The notes beneath the pieces are model-generated. The model saw nothing but the letters and a program-made list of their open reading frames with translations, had not been told where the DNA came from and did not search any database. From Halogeometricum rufum (lineage in GTDB: Archaea; Halobacteriota; Halobacteria; Halobacteriales; Haloferacaceae): a stretch of 64,000 bases of DNA. The DNA is taken from positions 1,612,001 through 1,676,000 of the forward strand of contig NZ_FOYT01000001.1 in the NCBI RefSeq assembly GCF_900112175.1. Direction: 5' to 3'. The translations under genes and the position numbers were made by a program. Each line of letters opens with the position of its first letter. Position 1 is the stretch's first letter. Of this stretch, positions 34,073 through 43,116 are shown one piece after another.

Positions 34073-34080
34073 GATATAAC
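34073..34080 (-). promoter_or_regulatory. TATA box of the FUN14 gene
   Basis: GTTATATC-type box on the minus strand, centred about 26 nt before the FUN14 start, consistent with a leaderless transcript. Confidence 0.65.
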
Positions 34081-34237
34081 CTTTGTGTGGTCGGACAGGT
34101 CTGATTTCGTACTGGTCAGAGACGACGACTGTAGGTCCGGGCGCGGGGAACTTACAAGTCAGCGGCCGTCCTACCCGCGCGCATGGACCGTGAACGCACG
34201 GCAGGCGGGCTAACCGGGGTGACGGACCGGCATCACC

Positions 34238-34264
34238 GTTGAACACCGCCGAGTAACGTTCAAC
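34238..34264 (+). promoter_or_regulatory. inverted repeat upstream of hflX
   Basis: Perfect 7-bp inverted repeat, GTTGAAC (34238-34244) and GTTCAAC (34258-34264), with 13 bases between, 66-92 nt upstream of the hflX start. It lies in a 279-bp gap that holds no gene I can see. It may be a dimeric regulator site. Confidence 0.4.
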
Positions 34265-34329
34265 TGTCTCGACGGCGTACCGTCCACATCTGTGGAGGCG
34301 AAACACCAGCCGACGACCGGGTGTGGCCG

Positions 34330-35682
34330 ATGAGCGACGGCACCCGCGCCGTCGTCGCCAAGCGCGTCGATTCGGGCGAGTCAGCCGACCTGTCGGAGAT
34401 AACGGACCTCGCGCGCGCCGCGGGGTACGACGTGGTCGGAACGCTCTCGCAGTCGCGCGAGGAGGACGCCGCGTTCCACTTCGGCGAGGGCAAGGTGGAC
34501 GAACTCGCCGGACTCGTCGTCGAGACGGACGCCGCGGCGGTCATCGTCGACAACCGCCTCGGCCCGTACCAGACGTACAACATCGGCGGCAAACTCCCCG
34601 AGGGGGTCGAAGTCGTCGACCGCTTCACGCTCATCCTGGAGATATTCGGCCAGCGAGCCAGTACGCGGAAGGCCCAGCTACAGGTCGAACTCGCGGAACT
34701 CCGGTACGAACTCCCGCGCGCGGAGGCGAAAGCCTCCCTCGCGAAACGCGACGAGCGTCCGGGGTTCATGGGCCTCGGGGAGTACGACGAGTCGCGCGAA
34801 CGGGACATCAAGGCCCAGATTTCGCGCATCAAGAACGAACTCGACGCCATCGCCGACAAGGAGGAGACGCGGCGCGAACAGCGTCGCGAGTCCGGGTTCG
34901 ATCTCGTCGCCCTCGCGGGCTACACGAACGCCGGCAAGTCCACGCTGATGCGTCGACTCGCCGAGGACCTCGAAGTCGGCGAGAACGACGACTTGCACCC
35001 CGACCTGGACCCGACGGCGGAGTCCGAGGACCGCCTGTTCACCACGCTCGGGACGACGACGCGCCGCGCCGAGACGGGGACCCGAAACGTCCTCCTCACC
35101 GACACCGTCGGCTTCGTCTCGGACCTGCCGCACTGGCTGGTCGAGTCGTTCAAGTCCACGCTCGACTCGGTGTACCGCGCGGACCTCGTCCTCCTCGTCG
35201 TGGACGCCTCCGAACCCGTCGAGGAGATGCGCGACAAACTCGTCACCTGCCACGACACGCTGTACGAACGCAACGAGGCGCCCATCGTGACGGTGCTGAA
35301 CAAGATAGACGTGGTGGACGGGGCGGAACTCGACCGGAAGATGGACGCGCTTCGCGCCCTCGCGCCGAACCCCGTCGCCGTCTCGGGACTGACCGGCGAG
35401 AACGTCGGGGCACTCGCCGACAGAATCGAGCGCGAACTGCCCGACTGGCGCGAGGAGCGCCTGCTCCTGCCGATGTCGGACGACGCGATGAGCCTCGTCT
35501 CGTGGCTGTACGACCACGGCCACGTGGAGAACGAGGAGTACGACGGCGAGAACGTCCTCGTCGAGTTCGAGGCCCGCCCCGCCATCGTCGAGAAGGCCCG
35601 CGCGAAGGCCGCCGAGGTGCAGTCCGGAGAGACCGGTGACGCCGAGGCGGAGGCCGAGGCCGACGGCGGCTATCGGTCGTAG
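34330..35682 (+). CDS. hflX: HflX-type ribosome-associated GTPase
   Basis: A 450-residue GTPase. The N-terminal HflX domain (DAAAVIVDNRLGPYQTYNIGG, about residues 72-92) and a long coiled coil lead into the G-domain: G1 GYTNAGKST, G3 DTVGF, G4 NKID. A short C-domain and an Ala/Glu tail follow. HflX binds the ribosome and in bacteria splits stalled ribosomes. The ATG at 34330 is taken because the in-frame GTG nine bases upstream adds nothing conserved. The gene stands alone, with an inverted repeat upstream. Confidence 0.93.
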   Translation: MSDGTRAVVAKRVDSGESADLSEITDLARAAGYDVVGTLSQSREEDAAFHFGEGKVDELAGLVVETDAAAVIVDNRLGPYQTYNIGGKLPEGVEVVDRFTLILEIFGQRASTRKAQLQVELAELRYELPRAEAKASLAKRDERPGFMGLGEYDESRERDIKAQISRIKNELDAIADKEETRREQRRESGFDLVALAGYTNAGKSTLMRRLAEDLEVGENDDLHPDLDPTAESEDRLFTTLGTTTRRAETGTRNVLLTDTVGFVSDLPHWLVESFKSTLDSVYRADLVLLVVDASEPVEEMRDKLVTCHDTLYERNEAPIVTVLNKIDVVDGAELDRKMDALRALAPNPVAVSGLTGENVGALADRIERELPDWREERLLLPMSDDAMSLVSWLYDHGHVENEEYDGENVLVEFEARPAIVEKARAKAAEVQSGETGDAEAEAEADGGYRS

Positions 35683-35780
35683 CGGCACGCACGGGACGAG
35701 GCGGCGGTCCGTCCTCGCCTCCGTCTCGTTCTGTTCTCGTCACCGCATACTGTCGGCGTGAGCCGAAGCGACGCCGACCG

Positions 35781-38700
35781 TCAGCGGTGCAGAACCCGCG
35801 TTGTGACCGCCAAGAGCGCCGCGAACGCCGCGAGAACGCCGAATCCGGGCGCGCCCGTCTCGGTCGTCTCTGTCTCGTCGGCCGCCGTCGGTGCGGACGC
35901 GTCGCTCGGGTCCGGCGTCGCCGTCCCTCCCGCGTCAGTCCCCGTCGCGGTCGTTCCGGCGGCCTCGTCCTCGGTCGTCGCGGACGCGTCGTCCGCGGCG
36001 TTCTCGGTCGCGTTCTCGGACCCGACGGCGAACACGGAGAACCCGGGCGTGACCGCTTCGTACGTCCCGTTACCGAGCGCAGTCGTGTTCAGCGTCCGCC
36101 ACTCGCCGTCGTGGAACCGATACAGTCGCACCTCGTCGGGCGACACGCCGCGGGCTTCGAGTTTCGAGGCGGAAACCTCGAACGTGATAGTCGCGTTCTC
36201 GACGGCGTCGTCGGTCGTCCCCGCGAGGTCTATCGACACGTAGTCGATGGCGCCGTCGCCCCGGCCGTCTCCGTCCGCGTCGCCCGCGCCGCCGCCGGGG
36301 TTCAGTGCGGGCGTCCCGTCGGGGACCGCGTCGTGCGAGGCGACGGTCACCGAGAGTGCGGCCGCCCCCTCCGAGAGGTTCAGGCCGAGTTCCCGGACCT
36401 GCGACCGTTCGTCCGACCGGTCCGCGTCGGCCGTCGCGTTGCGCCCCGTCGACGCGTTCGCCGATTCGGTCGCGTTCACGCCGTCGGTGGCGTTCGCGGC
36501 CGTCGCCGAGGCGTTCAGGGACGGGATGTGGACGGTGACCGTCTCGTCGGCCGGCGCGTCGGTCACGTTCGCGGCCGCCGCCCGACCGTCCGCCGTGGCA
36601 GTGGCGACCACCGTCGCACCGCCGGCCGTCGCGTTCGTCTCCCGCTCACCGTCCGAATCGCCCGACGAACCGTCGCCGTCGTCAGTATCGCCGCCGCCGT
36701 CGGCAGTCGACCCGTCGGTGTCGCCGGCCGAACCGCCGTCTGACCCCCCGTCACCGGACCCCTCGGTCCCCGACTCGCCGCCGGACGCGCCGATGGCCGC
36801 CGCGTCGGGCAACAGTTGGACCGTGCCCGTGGAGTACGTCGTCGGGAAGCCGACGCGCACGTCGCCGTCCGCGGTCACGTTCGGCGACAGCGAGACGCCG
36901 TCGCCCTTGTACGTCCCGCCGAGCGTACTCGGGTCTGAGACACCCCACTGGTCGAGGAGGGCCGAAGGAACGGTCGCCTCGTACTGACCGGTGTTGTTCC
37001 GCCCGTCCACCGTCTCGTGTGGCGCGCCGAGGTCAACGTTCAGCGTCGGCGACCCGTTCACGAGGCCGGGGTACGGCGCCGTCGCCGACTGAGCGTCGGT
37101 GGCGACGACCATCCCCGAGACGTTGCGCATCGTCGTGGAGCCGTTGTCGACGAACGCGAGCGAGAACATCGGCGTGTAGGCGTGCGTCGCCACGTCCTCG
37201 CTCGCGCTCAGGTCGTCCCACCCGGACACCGAGGCAGGGCCGTCGACCTTGTACGCGGCGTCTATCGGTTGCGCGACGACGGTGACCTCGTAGCCGTCGG
37301 AGCGGTTCACCACGTCCCACGACACGTCGTGCGCGGTGGCGACGAGAATCGAGGGTTCGTACGAGTGCGGCACGTCCAGCACCACCTCGAAGCGACTCGT
37401 CTCGTCGAGTCCCGACCCGTTCAGGTTCTGGGGCCGGTCGCTCCCCGGCGCCTCGTAGGTGAGGTCGAACTGGATCAGTCCGCCGTCGTCGGTGGGCGCG
37501 ATGGTACTCGTACCGAGCGCCGAGGTGTTCGCCGCGCCGCCGACGTGCGTGAGCGAGGTCATCTCGACCAGGGGTTCCAGCGTCACCGTCGGCCCCTCGT
37601 ACCCGCCCGTCGAGAGCGCGTACGCCTTCGACGTGTCGAAGTGCGACGGGAACGTGACGTTCACCGACCGCTGAGCCGACTGGCCGGGACGGACGGTGAC
37701 CGTCGCGGTTCCGACGGGCGTGGTCCGGAACGCGCCCGGGTAGAGGGAGACGGTGTGGTTCTCCACTGTCTCGCCGGTGTTGTCCACGCGGACGGTCACC
37801 TCGTGCGTCCTGCCCCGCGTGAGGTTCGTCTCGGGAACGCTCACGAGTCCGACGGAGGTGTTGCCGACGACGGTCACCGTGGTCATCGAGAACGACCCGG
37901 AGACGCGTTCACCCGTGGAGTCGTTCACGACGCTCGCCTCGACGCGGTACGACCCGGCGGCCGCCCGCGCGGGCAGCGTCAGCGTCGCCGTCCCGTTCGC
38001 CGTCCCGAGGTCGGCGTCGAACGCGAGGAGGCCGTTCGGTCCCGAGAGCGACAGGTTCGCGTCGGCGGCGGTGACGGCCCCCGTGAGGTTGAACCGGACC
38101 GGCACGGAGACGGCGTCGCCACGCATCGCGGTGACGTCCGCCGGCGAGGCGACGCAGGGCGACCCGTACGCCGCGGGGCAGTCGCCCGCGACCGAGGGCG
38201 TCGGCGCCGCGTCGGAGACGGTGACCGTCGTCGGCGCCTCGTCGTTGACGGTGAAGTTCACCGTCTCGCCGGCGTACTGTTCGGTGTAGACGACCGGGAG
38301 TTGCACCGTCTTCACCGCGCCGGCGCCGAGGTCCACGAGCGAGACGTTCGCCGCGTCGGCGTCGCCGGTCTCGGGGTAGGCCGCGACGCGGAACGTCGTC
38401 GCCGCGCCCCCGGTGTTGTTCAGCGTGACGGCGACAGTCGTCTCGACGCCGGGCAACACCGTCGTCGAGGCGAGCGAGTACGACTCGATTCGCACCGACG
38501 ACGTGGTGTTCACCACGCCGACGGCCGCGCTCTCGAAGCGGGACTCGTCGCCGTCGTGGCCGCGAACCCAGACGCGCCGGTCGCCGGCGACGGCGTCCAC
38601 GGTGTCGGCGAACGCCGACCCGGGGCCGAACGTGAGGTTTCGCCGGCCGGCGTCCGCGGTCAGGTCGGCGTCGTAGTCGACGGCGAACCCGGAGTCGTTC

Positions 38701-38939
38701 TGGAGCCAGATGGTCGTGTTCGCCGGGTCGGACGCGCCGGTGACGTTGTACGCGACGGTGACGTTGGCGTCGGTTCCGGGCGTCCATGCCGTCTCCGTCG
38801 CGTTCACGCCGGGGGCGTCTGCGGGAGCGGTCGGCGTCGTCCCGTTCGCGGACGCGAACCCGACGAACGCGACGGGGGTGCTAGACGAGAGCAACAACAG
38901 CGCGACCAGTAGCGCGGCCGTGCGGTGTGGCGATTTCAT
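35781..38939 (-). CDS. large PGF-CTERM surface glycoprotein-like protein
   Basis: A 1052-residue secreted protein. The start at 38939 gives a Sec signal peptide (MKSPHRTAALLVALLLLSSS). The exterior is rich in Thr, Asn and Asp, with many N-x-S/T sites and repeated CARDB/Ig-like beta modules (TVTLNNTGGAATTFRVAAYP, RVDNTGETVENHTVSLYPG). A Gly/Asp/Ser linker (about residues 710-770) precedes a PGF-pre-PGF-like domain (LYRFHDGEWRTLNTTALG, then TPGFSVFAVG). The C-terminus is a PGF-CTERM signal: PGF, a hydrophobic helix and basic VLHR, processed by archaeosortase ArtA with lipid attachment. The function on the cell surface is unknown. Confidence 0.88.
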   Translation of the reverse strand: MKSPHRTAALLVALLLLSSSTPVAFVGFASANGTTPTAPADAPGVNATETAWTPGTDANVTVAYNVTGASDPANTTIWLQNDSGFAVDYDADLTADAGRRNLTFGPGSAFADTVDAVAGDRRVWVRGHDGDESRFESAAVGVVNTTSSVRIESYSLASTTVLPGVETTVAVTLNNTGGAATTFRVAAYPETGDADAANVSLVDLGAGAVKTVQLPVVYTEQYAGETVNFTVNDEAPTTVTVSDAAPTPSVAGDCPAAYGSPCVASPADVTAMRGDAVSVPVRFNLTGAVTAADANLSLSGPNGLLAFDADLGTANGTATLTLPARAAAGSYRVEASVVNDSTGERVSGSFSMTTVTVVGNTSVGLVSVPETNLTRGRTHEVTVRVDNTGETVENHTVSLYPGAFRTTPVGTATVTVRPGQSAQRSVNVTFPSHFDTSKAYALSTGGYEGPTVTLEPLVEMTSLTHVGGAANTSALGTSTIAPTDDGGLIQFDLTYEAPGSDRPQNLNGSGLDETSRFEVVLDVPHSYEPSILVATAHDVSWDVVNRSDGYEVTVVAQPIDAAYKVDGPASVSGWDDLSASEDVATHAYTPMFSLAFVDNGSTTMRNVSGMVVATDAQSATAPYPGLVNGSPTLNVDLGAPHETVDGRNNTGQYEATVPSALLDQWGVSDPSTLGGTYKGDGVSLSPNVTADGDVRVGFPTTYSTGTVQLLPDAAAIGASGGESGTEGSGDGGSDGGSAGDTDGSTADGGGDTDDGDGSSGDSDGERETNATAGGATVVATATADGRAAAANVTDAPADETVTVHIPSLNASATAANATDGVNATESANASTGRNATADADRSDERSQVRELGLNLSEGAAALSVTVASHDAVPDGTPALNPGGGAGDADGDGRGDGAIDYVSIDLAGTTDDAVENATITFEVSASKLEARGVSPDEVRLYRFHDGEWRTLNTTALGNGTYEAVTPGFSVFAVGSENATENAADDASATTEDEAAGTTATGTDAGGTATPDPSDASAPTAADETETTETGAPGFGVLAAFAALLAVTTRVLHR

Positions 38940-38994
38940 CGATAGCCGATAGAGAAAAATCAGCCACTTCAACGTTTTCGAACCGGTATCAAAC

Positions 38995-39024
38995 GAGATA
39001 GCGCAAGAGAAATAGCGCTATCTC
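38995..39024 (-). promoter_or_regulatory. 10-bp perfect inverted repeat between moaC and the surface protein gene
   Basis: Arms GAGATAGCGC (38995-39004) and GCGCTATCTC (39015-39024) with a ten-base A-rich loop. It lies 56-85 nt upstream of the surface protein start and 58-87 nt beyond the moaC stop, both on the minus strand. It could be a regulator operator or the hairpin of a moaC transcript end; the AT-rich flank fits a promoter region. Confidence 0.6.
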
Positions 39025-39081
39025 ACCGCTCGAAGCCGGTTTTTTGCCCTTCTCTCGAGAATCAAACTCGGTACCGGGCGC

Positions 39082-39633
39082 TTACTGCCCCGACTTCTCC
39101 TCTCCCAGCCCCGACTTCTCCTTCGTCACCACGCGCACGTCCGTGGTACGGGTGTCGGGGTACTGTCCGTCCGCGTCCTTCTCCGCCGCCTTCACCATGT
39201 CCCAGACGACGTTCAGCCCCGTCGTGACGCCCTCCAGCGCCTCCATCTCGCACCCGGTCTTGCCCGTCGTCTCGACGGTGACGGTGAGCGTCACCGCGTC
39301 GTCGGCCACGTCGAACGCCGTCTCGACGTTCGTGATGGGTATCTGGTGGCACATCGGGATGGTCTCCCACGTGTGCTTGACGGCCTGAATCGCGCCGATA
39401 CGGGCCGTCCCCAGCACGTCCCCCTTCCCGATTTCGTCGTCGCGAATCGCCGCGACGGTCGGTTCGGTGAGGTGAATCGTCCCCCGCGCGACGGCGCGGC
39501 GGCGCGTGTCGGGCTTCCCGCCCACGTCCACCATCTGCGCGTTGCCCGCCTCGTCGACGTGCGTCAGGTCGCGTTCGTCGTCGGCCGCGGCCGCGTCGCC
39601 GACCTCTTCGTCCCGTCGCTCCTCGCCGCTCAC
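39082..39633 (-). CDS. moaC: cyclic pyranopterin monophosphate synthase MoaC
   Basis: A 183-residue protein with MoaC signatures: MVDVGGKPDTRRRAVARG, PMCHQIPITNVE (active-site His) and VETTGKTGCEMEALEGVTTGL. It converts the MoaA product to cyclic pyranopterin monophosphate in molybdenum-cofactor synthesis. The N-terminus has about 25 extra acidic residues. The GTG start at 39633 overlaps the stop of nnr (GTGA), so the two are coupled. A longer in-frame option ending at 39062 belongs to another frame and is ignored. Confidence 0.94.
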   Translation of the reverse strand: MSGEERRDEEVGDAAAADDERDLTHVDEAGNAQMVDVGGKPDTRRRAVARGTIHLTEPTVAAIRDDEIGKGDVLGTARIGAIQAVKHTWETIPMCHQIPITNVETAFDVADDAVTLTVTVETTGKTGCEMEALEGVTTGLNVVWDMVKAAEKDADGQYPDTRTTDVRVVTKEKSGLGEEKSGQ

Positions 39634-41063
39634 GCGTCCTCACCCCAGAGCGCCCGCGGGAGGGCGTCCAGCAGGTCCGACGCGAGGAGGCCGTCGCCGC
39701 GTTCGTCGTCGAGCAGTTCGGCCGCGCGACCGTTGGCGTAGGGGCCGGCGCACGCCGCGTCGTACGGGTCCTGCGTGCCGAGGAGGCCGGCTATCGTCCC
39801 GGCGAGGGTGTCGCCGGTGCCGCCCACCGTCATGGCGGGGGTGCCGGCGCGCACGATTCGCGTCCGCTCGCCGTCGGTGACGACGTCTTCGGCGGCCTTC
39901 GCCACCACGACGTGGCCGACGTCCGCCGCGAACGACTCGATGTCGTCGCGGGCGTCGCGGAGCGGTCCGTCCACGTCGGGGCCGCCCATCTTCGCCAGTT
40001 CCCGGCGGTTGGGGGTGCAGACGAGGGTCGCGTCGGTGTCGATTCCCGGGACGACCGAGAGGGCGTCGGCGTCGACGACGGCCGTCCCCTCGAAGGTCTC
40101 CAAGAACTGGCGCGCGGCCGCCAGCGTCTCGTCGTGGGTACCGAGTCCCGGTCCGAGGACGACCACGTCGTCGTAGTCGTGGGCCGTCTGCACGAGGTCG
40201 TCCACCTGGTCGGGCGTGAGGTGGTCGCCCTCGTAGTCCTGCACGATGAGGTCCTCGGCGTAGCCCTGAATCTGCCGGGCGACGCGTCCGGGCGCGGCGA
40301 CGAAGGAGAGGTCCGCACCGGCCCGGAGGGCGGCCTGCGCGGCGAGGGCCGGCGCGCCGGTGTACGGCCCGCCGCCGACGACGTAGACGCGCGAGTCGCC
40401 GCCGCGCACCCCTCGGCGCACCGAGCGCAGGTCGCCCGGGCCGACGAACCGTTCAGCGGCCGGGGGGATGCCGATGTCGGCGACGGTGACCTCGCAGTCG
40501 AGGCTCGCGAGGCCCGGCTTCTCGTCGTGGAACGTGACGACCCGGTCGGCGTCGACGGTGACCCCCGCGGCCTCGCCCGTGTCGGCGTTCACACCGGAGG
40601 GCACGTCCACGGCGACGACGGACGCGTCGAGAGCGTTCACCGCCTCGGCGGCCGTCGCCTCGGGTTCGCGGAGCGCGCCGGTGACGCCGGTGCCGAGCAT
40701 GGCGTCCACGACGACGTCCGGGTCGCCGAGGTCCAGCGACCGCGAGTCCGTCACCGTCTCCGTGTCGTACTCCGCCTCCTGCAGGGCGTCCCAGTTCTCG
40801 CGGGCGATGTCCGTCGAGATGCTCTCGGGCCGCCCGAGGAGGTGGACCGTCGCGTCGTAGCCGTCGAGGAAGCGGACGGCGACGAACGCGTCACCGCCGT
40901 TGTTGCCGCGTCCGGCGACGACGGCCACCTCGGCGTCCGGGTCGGCCACCTCGCGCACCGCCCGAGCGACGGCGTTTCCGCTCGACTCCATCAACTGCTT
41001 CCGCGGCACGCCGACCGCCTCGGCGTTCTCGTCCACCGCGGCCATTCGGTCGCTCGTTATCAT
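39630..41063 (-). CDS. nnr: bifunctional NAD(P)H-hydrate epimerase/dehydratase
   Basis: A 477-residue fusion. Residues 1-215 form the NnrE (YjeF-N) epimerase, with VAVVAGRGNNGGDAFVAVR. Residues about 225-477 form the ADP-dependent dehydratase NnrD of ribokinase fold, with TPNRRELAKMGG and GTGDTLAGTIAGLLG. It repairs hydrated NADH and NADPH in the cytoplasm. The ATG at 41063 (MITSDRMAAVDENAEA) starts the epimerase domain; the frame continues upstream but without homology. A GGTAAAG box (41088-41094) is at leaderless distance. Confidence 0.93.
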   Translation of the reverse strand: MITSDRMAAVDENAEAVGVPRKQLMESSGNAVARAVREVADPDAEVAVVAGRGNNGGDAFVAVRFLDGYDATVHLLGRPESISTDIARENWDALQEAEYDTETVTDSRSLDLGDPDVVVDAMLGTGVTGALREPEATAAEAVNALDASVVAVDVPSGVNADTGEAAGVTVDADRVVTFHDEKPGLASLDCEVTVADIGIPPAAERFVGPGDLRSVRRGVRGGDSRVYVVGGGPYTGAPALAAQAALRAGADLSFVAAPGRVARQIQGYAEDLIVQDYEGDHLTPDQVDDLVQTAHDYDDVVVLGPGLGTHDETLAAARQFLETFEGTAVVDADALSVVPGIDTDATLVCTPNRRELAKMGGPDVDGPLRDARDDIESFAADVGHVVVAKAAEDVVTDGERTRIVRAGTPAMTVGGTGDTLAGTIAGLLGTQDPYDAACAGPYANGRAAELLDDERGDGLLASDLLDALPRALWGEDA

Positions 41064-41087
41064 GGTCGCGGGTTCGTCGGGTACCGT

Positions 41088-41094
41088 GGTAAAG
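41088..41094 (-). promoter_or_regulatory. TATA box of the nnr-moaC operon
   Basis: CTTTACC on the minus strand, 25-31 nt before the nnr start, matches other box A elements in this window (for example rpa1). Confidence 0.6.
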
Positions 41095-41211
41095 GGGATG
41101 GCCTCGCGTCGGCCCGGGTTCGACTCGCTGCGGTCGCTCGCCCCCGAGGCCGGTGCGCACCCGCCTCGTTCCCGGTTCCCGTTCGCCCCTTTCGGAACCT
41201 TCCTGACGGGG

Positions 41212-42411
41212 GTGGCCGAACTCCCCTCCGTGACGCGACGACTGTTCGGGACGCTGTGCGGGCTTGTGTTCCTCGTCAACCTCGGCCGGACGGCGTTCGC
41301 ACCGCTGGTCGAGACGTTTCAGACGCAGTTCGGCGTCGGGCCGGCGACGGTGGGGCTGGTGACCACGCTGGTCTGGATGGGGACGGCCCTCCCGCGCATC
41401 CCCGTCGGCTACCTCCTCACGCGCGTCCCCAGACACCGCGTCGTCCTCGGCACGGGCGCCCTCCTCGCCGCCGCCGCCGCGTTCACCGCCACCGCGCCGT
41501 CGATTCGCGCGGTGCAGGTCGGCGCGTTCGGCATCGGCCTCGCCTCCGGCGCGTACTTCGTCGCCGCCGTCCCCCTCGTCGGCGAACTCTACCCGGACGC
41601 CGTCGGCCGCGCCATCGGCATCCACGGGACGGCCGCCCAACTCGCCGCCGTCGTCGCCGCGCCCGTCGTCGTCGCGTTCGTCGCCGTCGCCGACTGGCGC
41701 GCGACGTTCTGGCTGCTCGCCGCCCTCACGGCCGTCGTCACCGTCGTCCTCGCGTACACCGCCCGCGGCGTCGGCGCGGTGGTGGACACGGACGCCGACC
41801 GGGACTTCCTCGGCGCCCTCCGCCACTGGCGACTCATCCTCGTCGGGATGCTGATGGTCGCCACCGCGGGGTTCGTCTGGCAGGGCCTGTTCAACTTCTA
41901 CGTCACCTACCTCCTGAACGCGAAGGCGTTCACCACGACGCAGGCCAGTACGGCGCTGACCGTCGTCTTCGCCGCGGGCGTCCCGGCGTTCTGGCTCTCG
42001 GGCCGCCTCGCCGACCGCTTCCCCACCGTCCCGTACATCCTCGCGATACTGACCGTCTACGTCGCCTCGCTGTTCGCGCTGACCGAAGTCTCCGCCTTCT
42101 TGCCCGTCCTCGCCGTCACCGCCGTCGTCGGCTACGCCATCCACAGCCTGTTTCCGGCGCTGGACGCGTGGTTGCTCGGCACGCTCCCCGCACCGGTCCG
42201 AAGCAGCGCGTACGCCGTCTTCAGCGGCGCCTCCCTCCTCCTCGAAGCGAACGGGAGCGGCGCCGTCGGCCTCCTCACCGAGGCGGGGTACGGCTTCGAC
42301 GCGGTGTTCCGGGCGTTCGCGTTCGGACTGGCGGGCGTCGTCGTCCTCCTCGTCGTGCTCTACCTCGCCGGTCAGATTCCCGGGACCGCCCGGCGCGCGT
42401 CGGACGCCTGA
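41212..42411 (+). CDS. MFS transporter (12-helix)
   Basis: A hydrophobic 399-residue protein with about twelve membrane helices and MFS features, including the loop 2-3 motif (GYLLTRVPRHRVVLGTGALL) and a central charged loop between two six-helix halves. The substrate cannot be assigned. The start is uncertain: GTG 41212 gives an N-terminus directly before helix one, while ATG 41098 adds 38 Pro/Arg-rich residues. I favour the GTG. The gene is divergent from nnr. Confidence 0.82.
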   Translation: MAELPSVTRRLFGTLCGLVFLVNLGRTAFAPLVETFQTQFGVGPATVGLVTTLVWMGTALPRIPVGYLLTRVPRHRVVLGTGALLAAAAAFTATAPSIRAVQVGAFGIGLASGAYFVAAVPLVGELYPDAVGRAIGIHGTAAQLAAVVAAPVVVAFVAVADWRATFWLLAALTAVVTVVLAYTARGVGAVVDTDADRDFLGALRHWRLILVGMLMVATAGFVWQGLFNFYVTYLLNAKAFTTTQASTALTVVFAAGVPAFWLSGRLADRFPTVPYILAILTVYVASLFALTEVSAFLPVLAVTAVVGYAIHSLFPALDAWLLGTLPAPVRSSAYAVFSGASLLLEANGSGAVGLLTEAGYGFDAVFRAFAFGLAGVVVLLVVLYLAGQIPGTARRASDA

Positions 42412-42448
42412 GTCGGTCGAAATCGATACGCCGTGGTACCACGTCCGA

Positions 42449-42459
42449 AATGTTTACTA
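42449..42459 (+). promoter_or_regulatory. probable TATA box of the regulator-subtilase operon
   Basis: AATGTTTACTA lies 24-34 nt before the ATG at 42483 in an AT-richer spacer of 71 bp, as expected for leaderless transcription. Confidence 0.55.
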
Positions 42460-42482
42460 CTTGCACGCTAGAACGTTTGTGC

Positions 42483-43115
42483 ATGTCTGGGTTGCTACCG
42501 TCTGACGCGGACGTCACCGACGCCGACGCCGAGTCCGACTCGGACGCGAACGGTGACCTCCGCGTCCTCTCGCTCGACGACGACGAGGCGGAGCAACTCA
42601 TCGGGTGTCTCTCCTCGGACACCGCACGCGAGACGTTCGCCGCCCTCCAGCGCGACCCCTCGACCGCCTCGGAACTGGCGGACGCGGTCGACACGTCGCT
42701 CCAGAACGTCCGGCACCACCTCGACAACCTCCGCAGCGCCGGCCTCGTCCGCATCGCCGACACGCGCTACTCGGTGAAAGGGCGCGAGATGAAGGTGTAC
42801 GCGCCGACGCAGGACTCGCTGGTCGTCTGCGTCGGGAGCACGGAGGACAAGGACTCGTTCCTCGACGGACTGGGCCAGTACGTCGGCGCGGGCGCGGCCC
42901 TCGCCGTCGCCGCGGTGGCCGTCCAGACGCTGTTCGGTGCCGGCGTCGCGGACCTCGGCGGCCCGGCGACGACGCCGCGCGTGGCCGACGGCGTGACCGG
43001 CGGTGCCGAACCGGTTCTCGGCCTCCTCCCGCCGGGCGTCGCCTTCCTCGCCGGCGGCTTACTCGTCCTCGGCGTCCTCCTGACCGTTCGCGCGTACGGG
43101 TCGCGCGTGAAGTGA
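42483..43115 (+). CDS. membrane-anchored winged-helix (ArsR-like) regulator
   Basis: A 210-residue protein. An acidic, disordered start (residues 1-30) precedes a winged-helix domain (LIGCLSSDTARETFAALQRDP, recognition helix SLQNVRHHLDNLRSAG, wing RIADTRYSVKGREMKVYAP). Two membrane helices follow (about 135-155 and 182-203), with a 25-residue outward loop between them. DNA binding by a membrane-tethered protein suggests release or conformational signalling. One base separates its stop from the start of the subtilase-like gene, so the two are surely co-translated. Homologues of this arrangement exist in haloarchaea but lack a described role. Confidence 0.85.
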   Translation: MSGLLPSDADVTDADAESDSDANGDLRVLSLDDDEAEQLIGCLSSDTARETFAALQRDPSTASELADAVDTSLQNVRHHLDNLRSAGLVRIADTRYSVKGREMKVYAPTQDSLVVCVGSTEDKDSFLDGLGQYVGAGAALAVAAVAVQTLFGAGVADLGGPATTPRVADGVTGGAEPVLGLLPPGVAFLAGGLLVLGVLLTVRAYGSRVK

Positions 43116-43116
43116 G

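Noticed and set aside
39912-43115. A 1067-codon plus-strand frame whose C-terminal part is the regulator at 42483
   Set aside because: The upstream part is antisense to nnr and out of frame with the MFS gene; only the part from 42483 is real.
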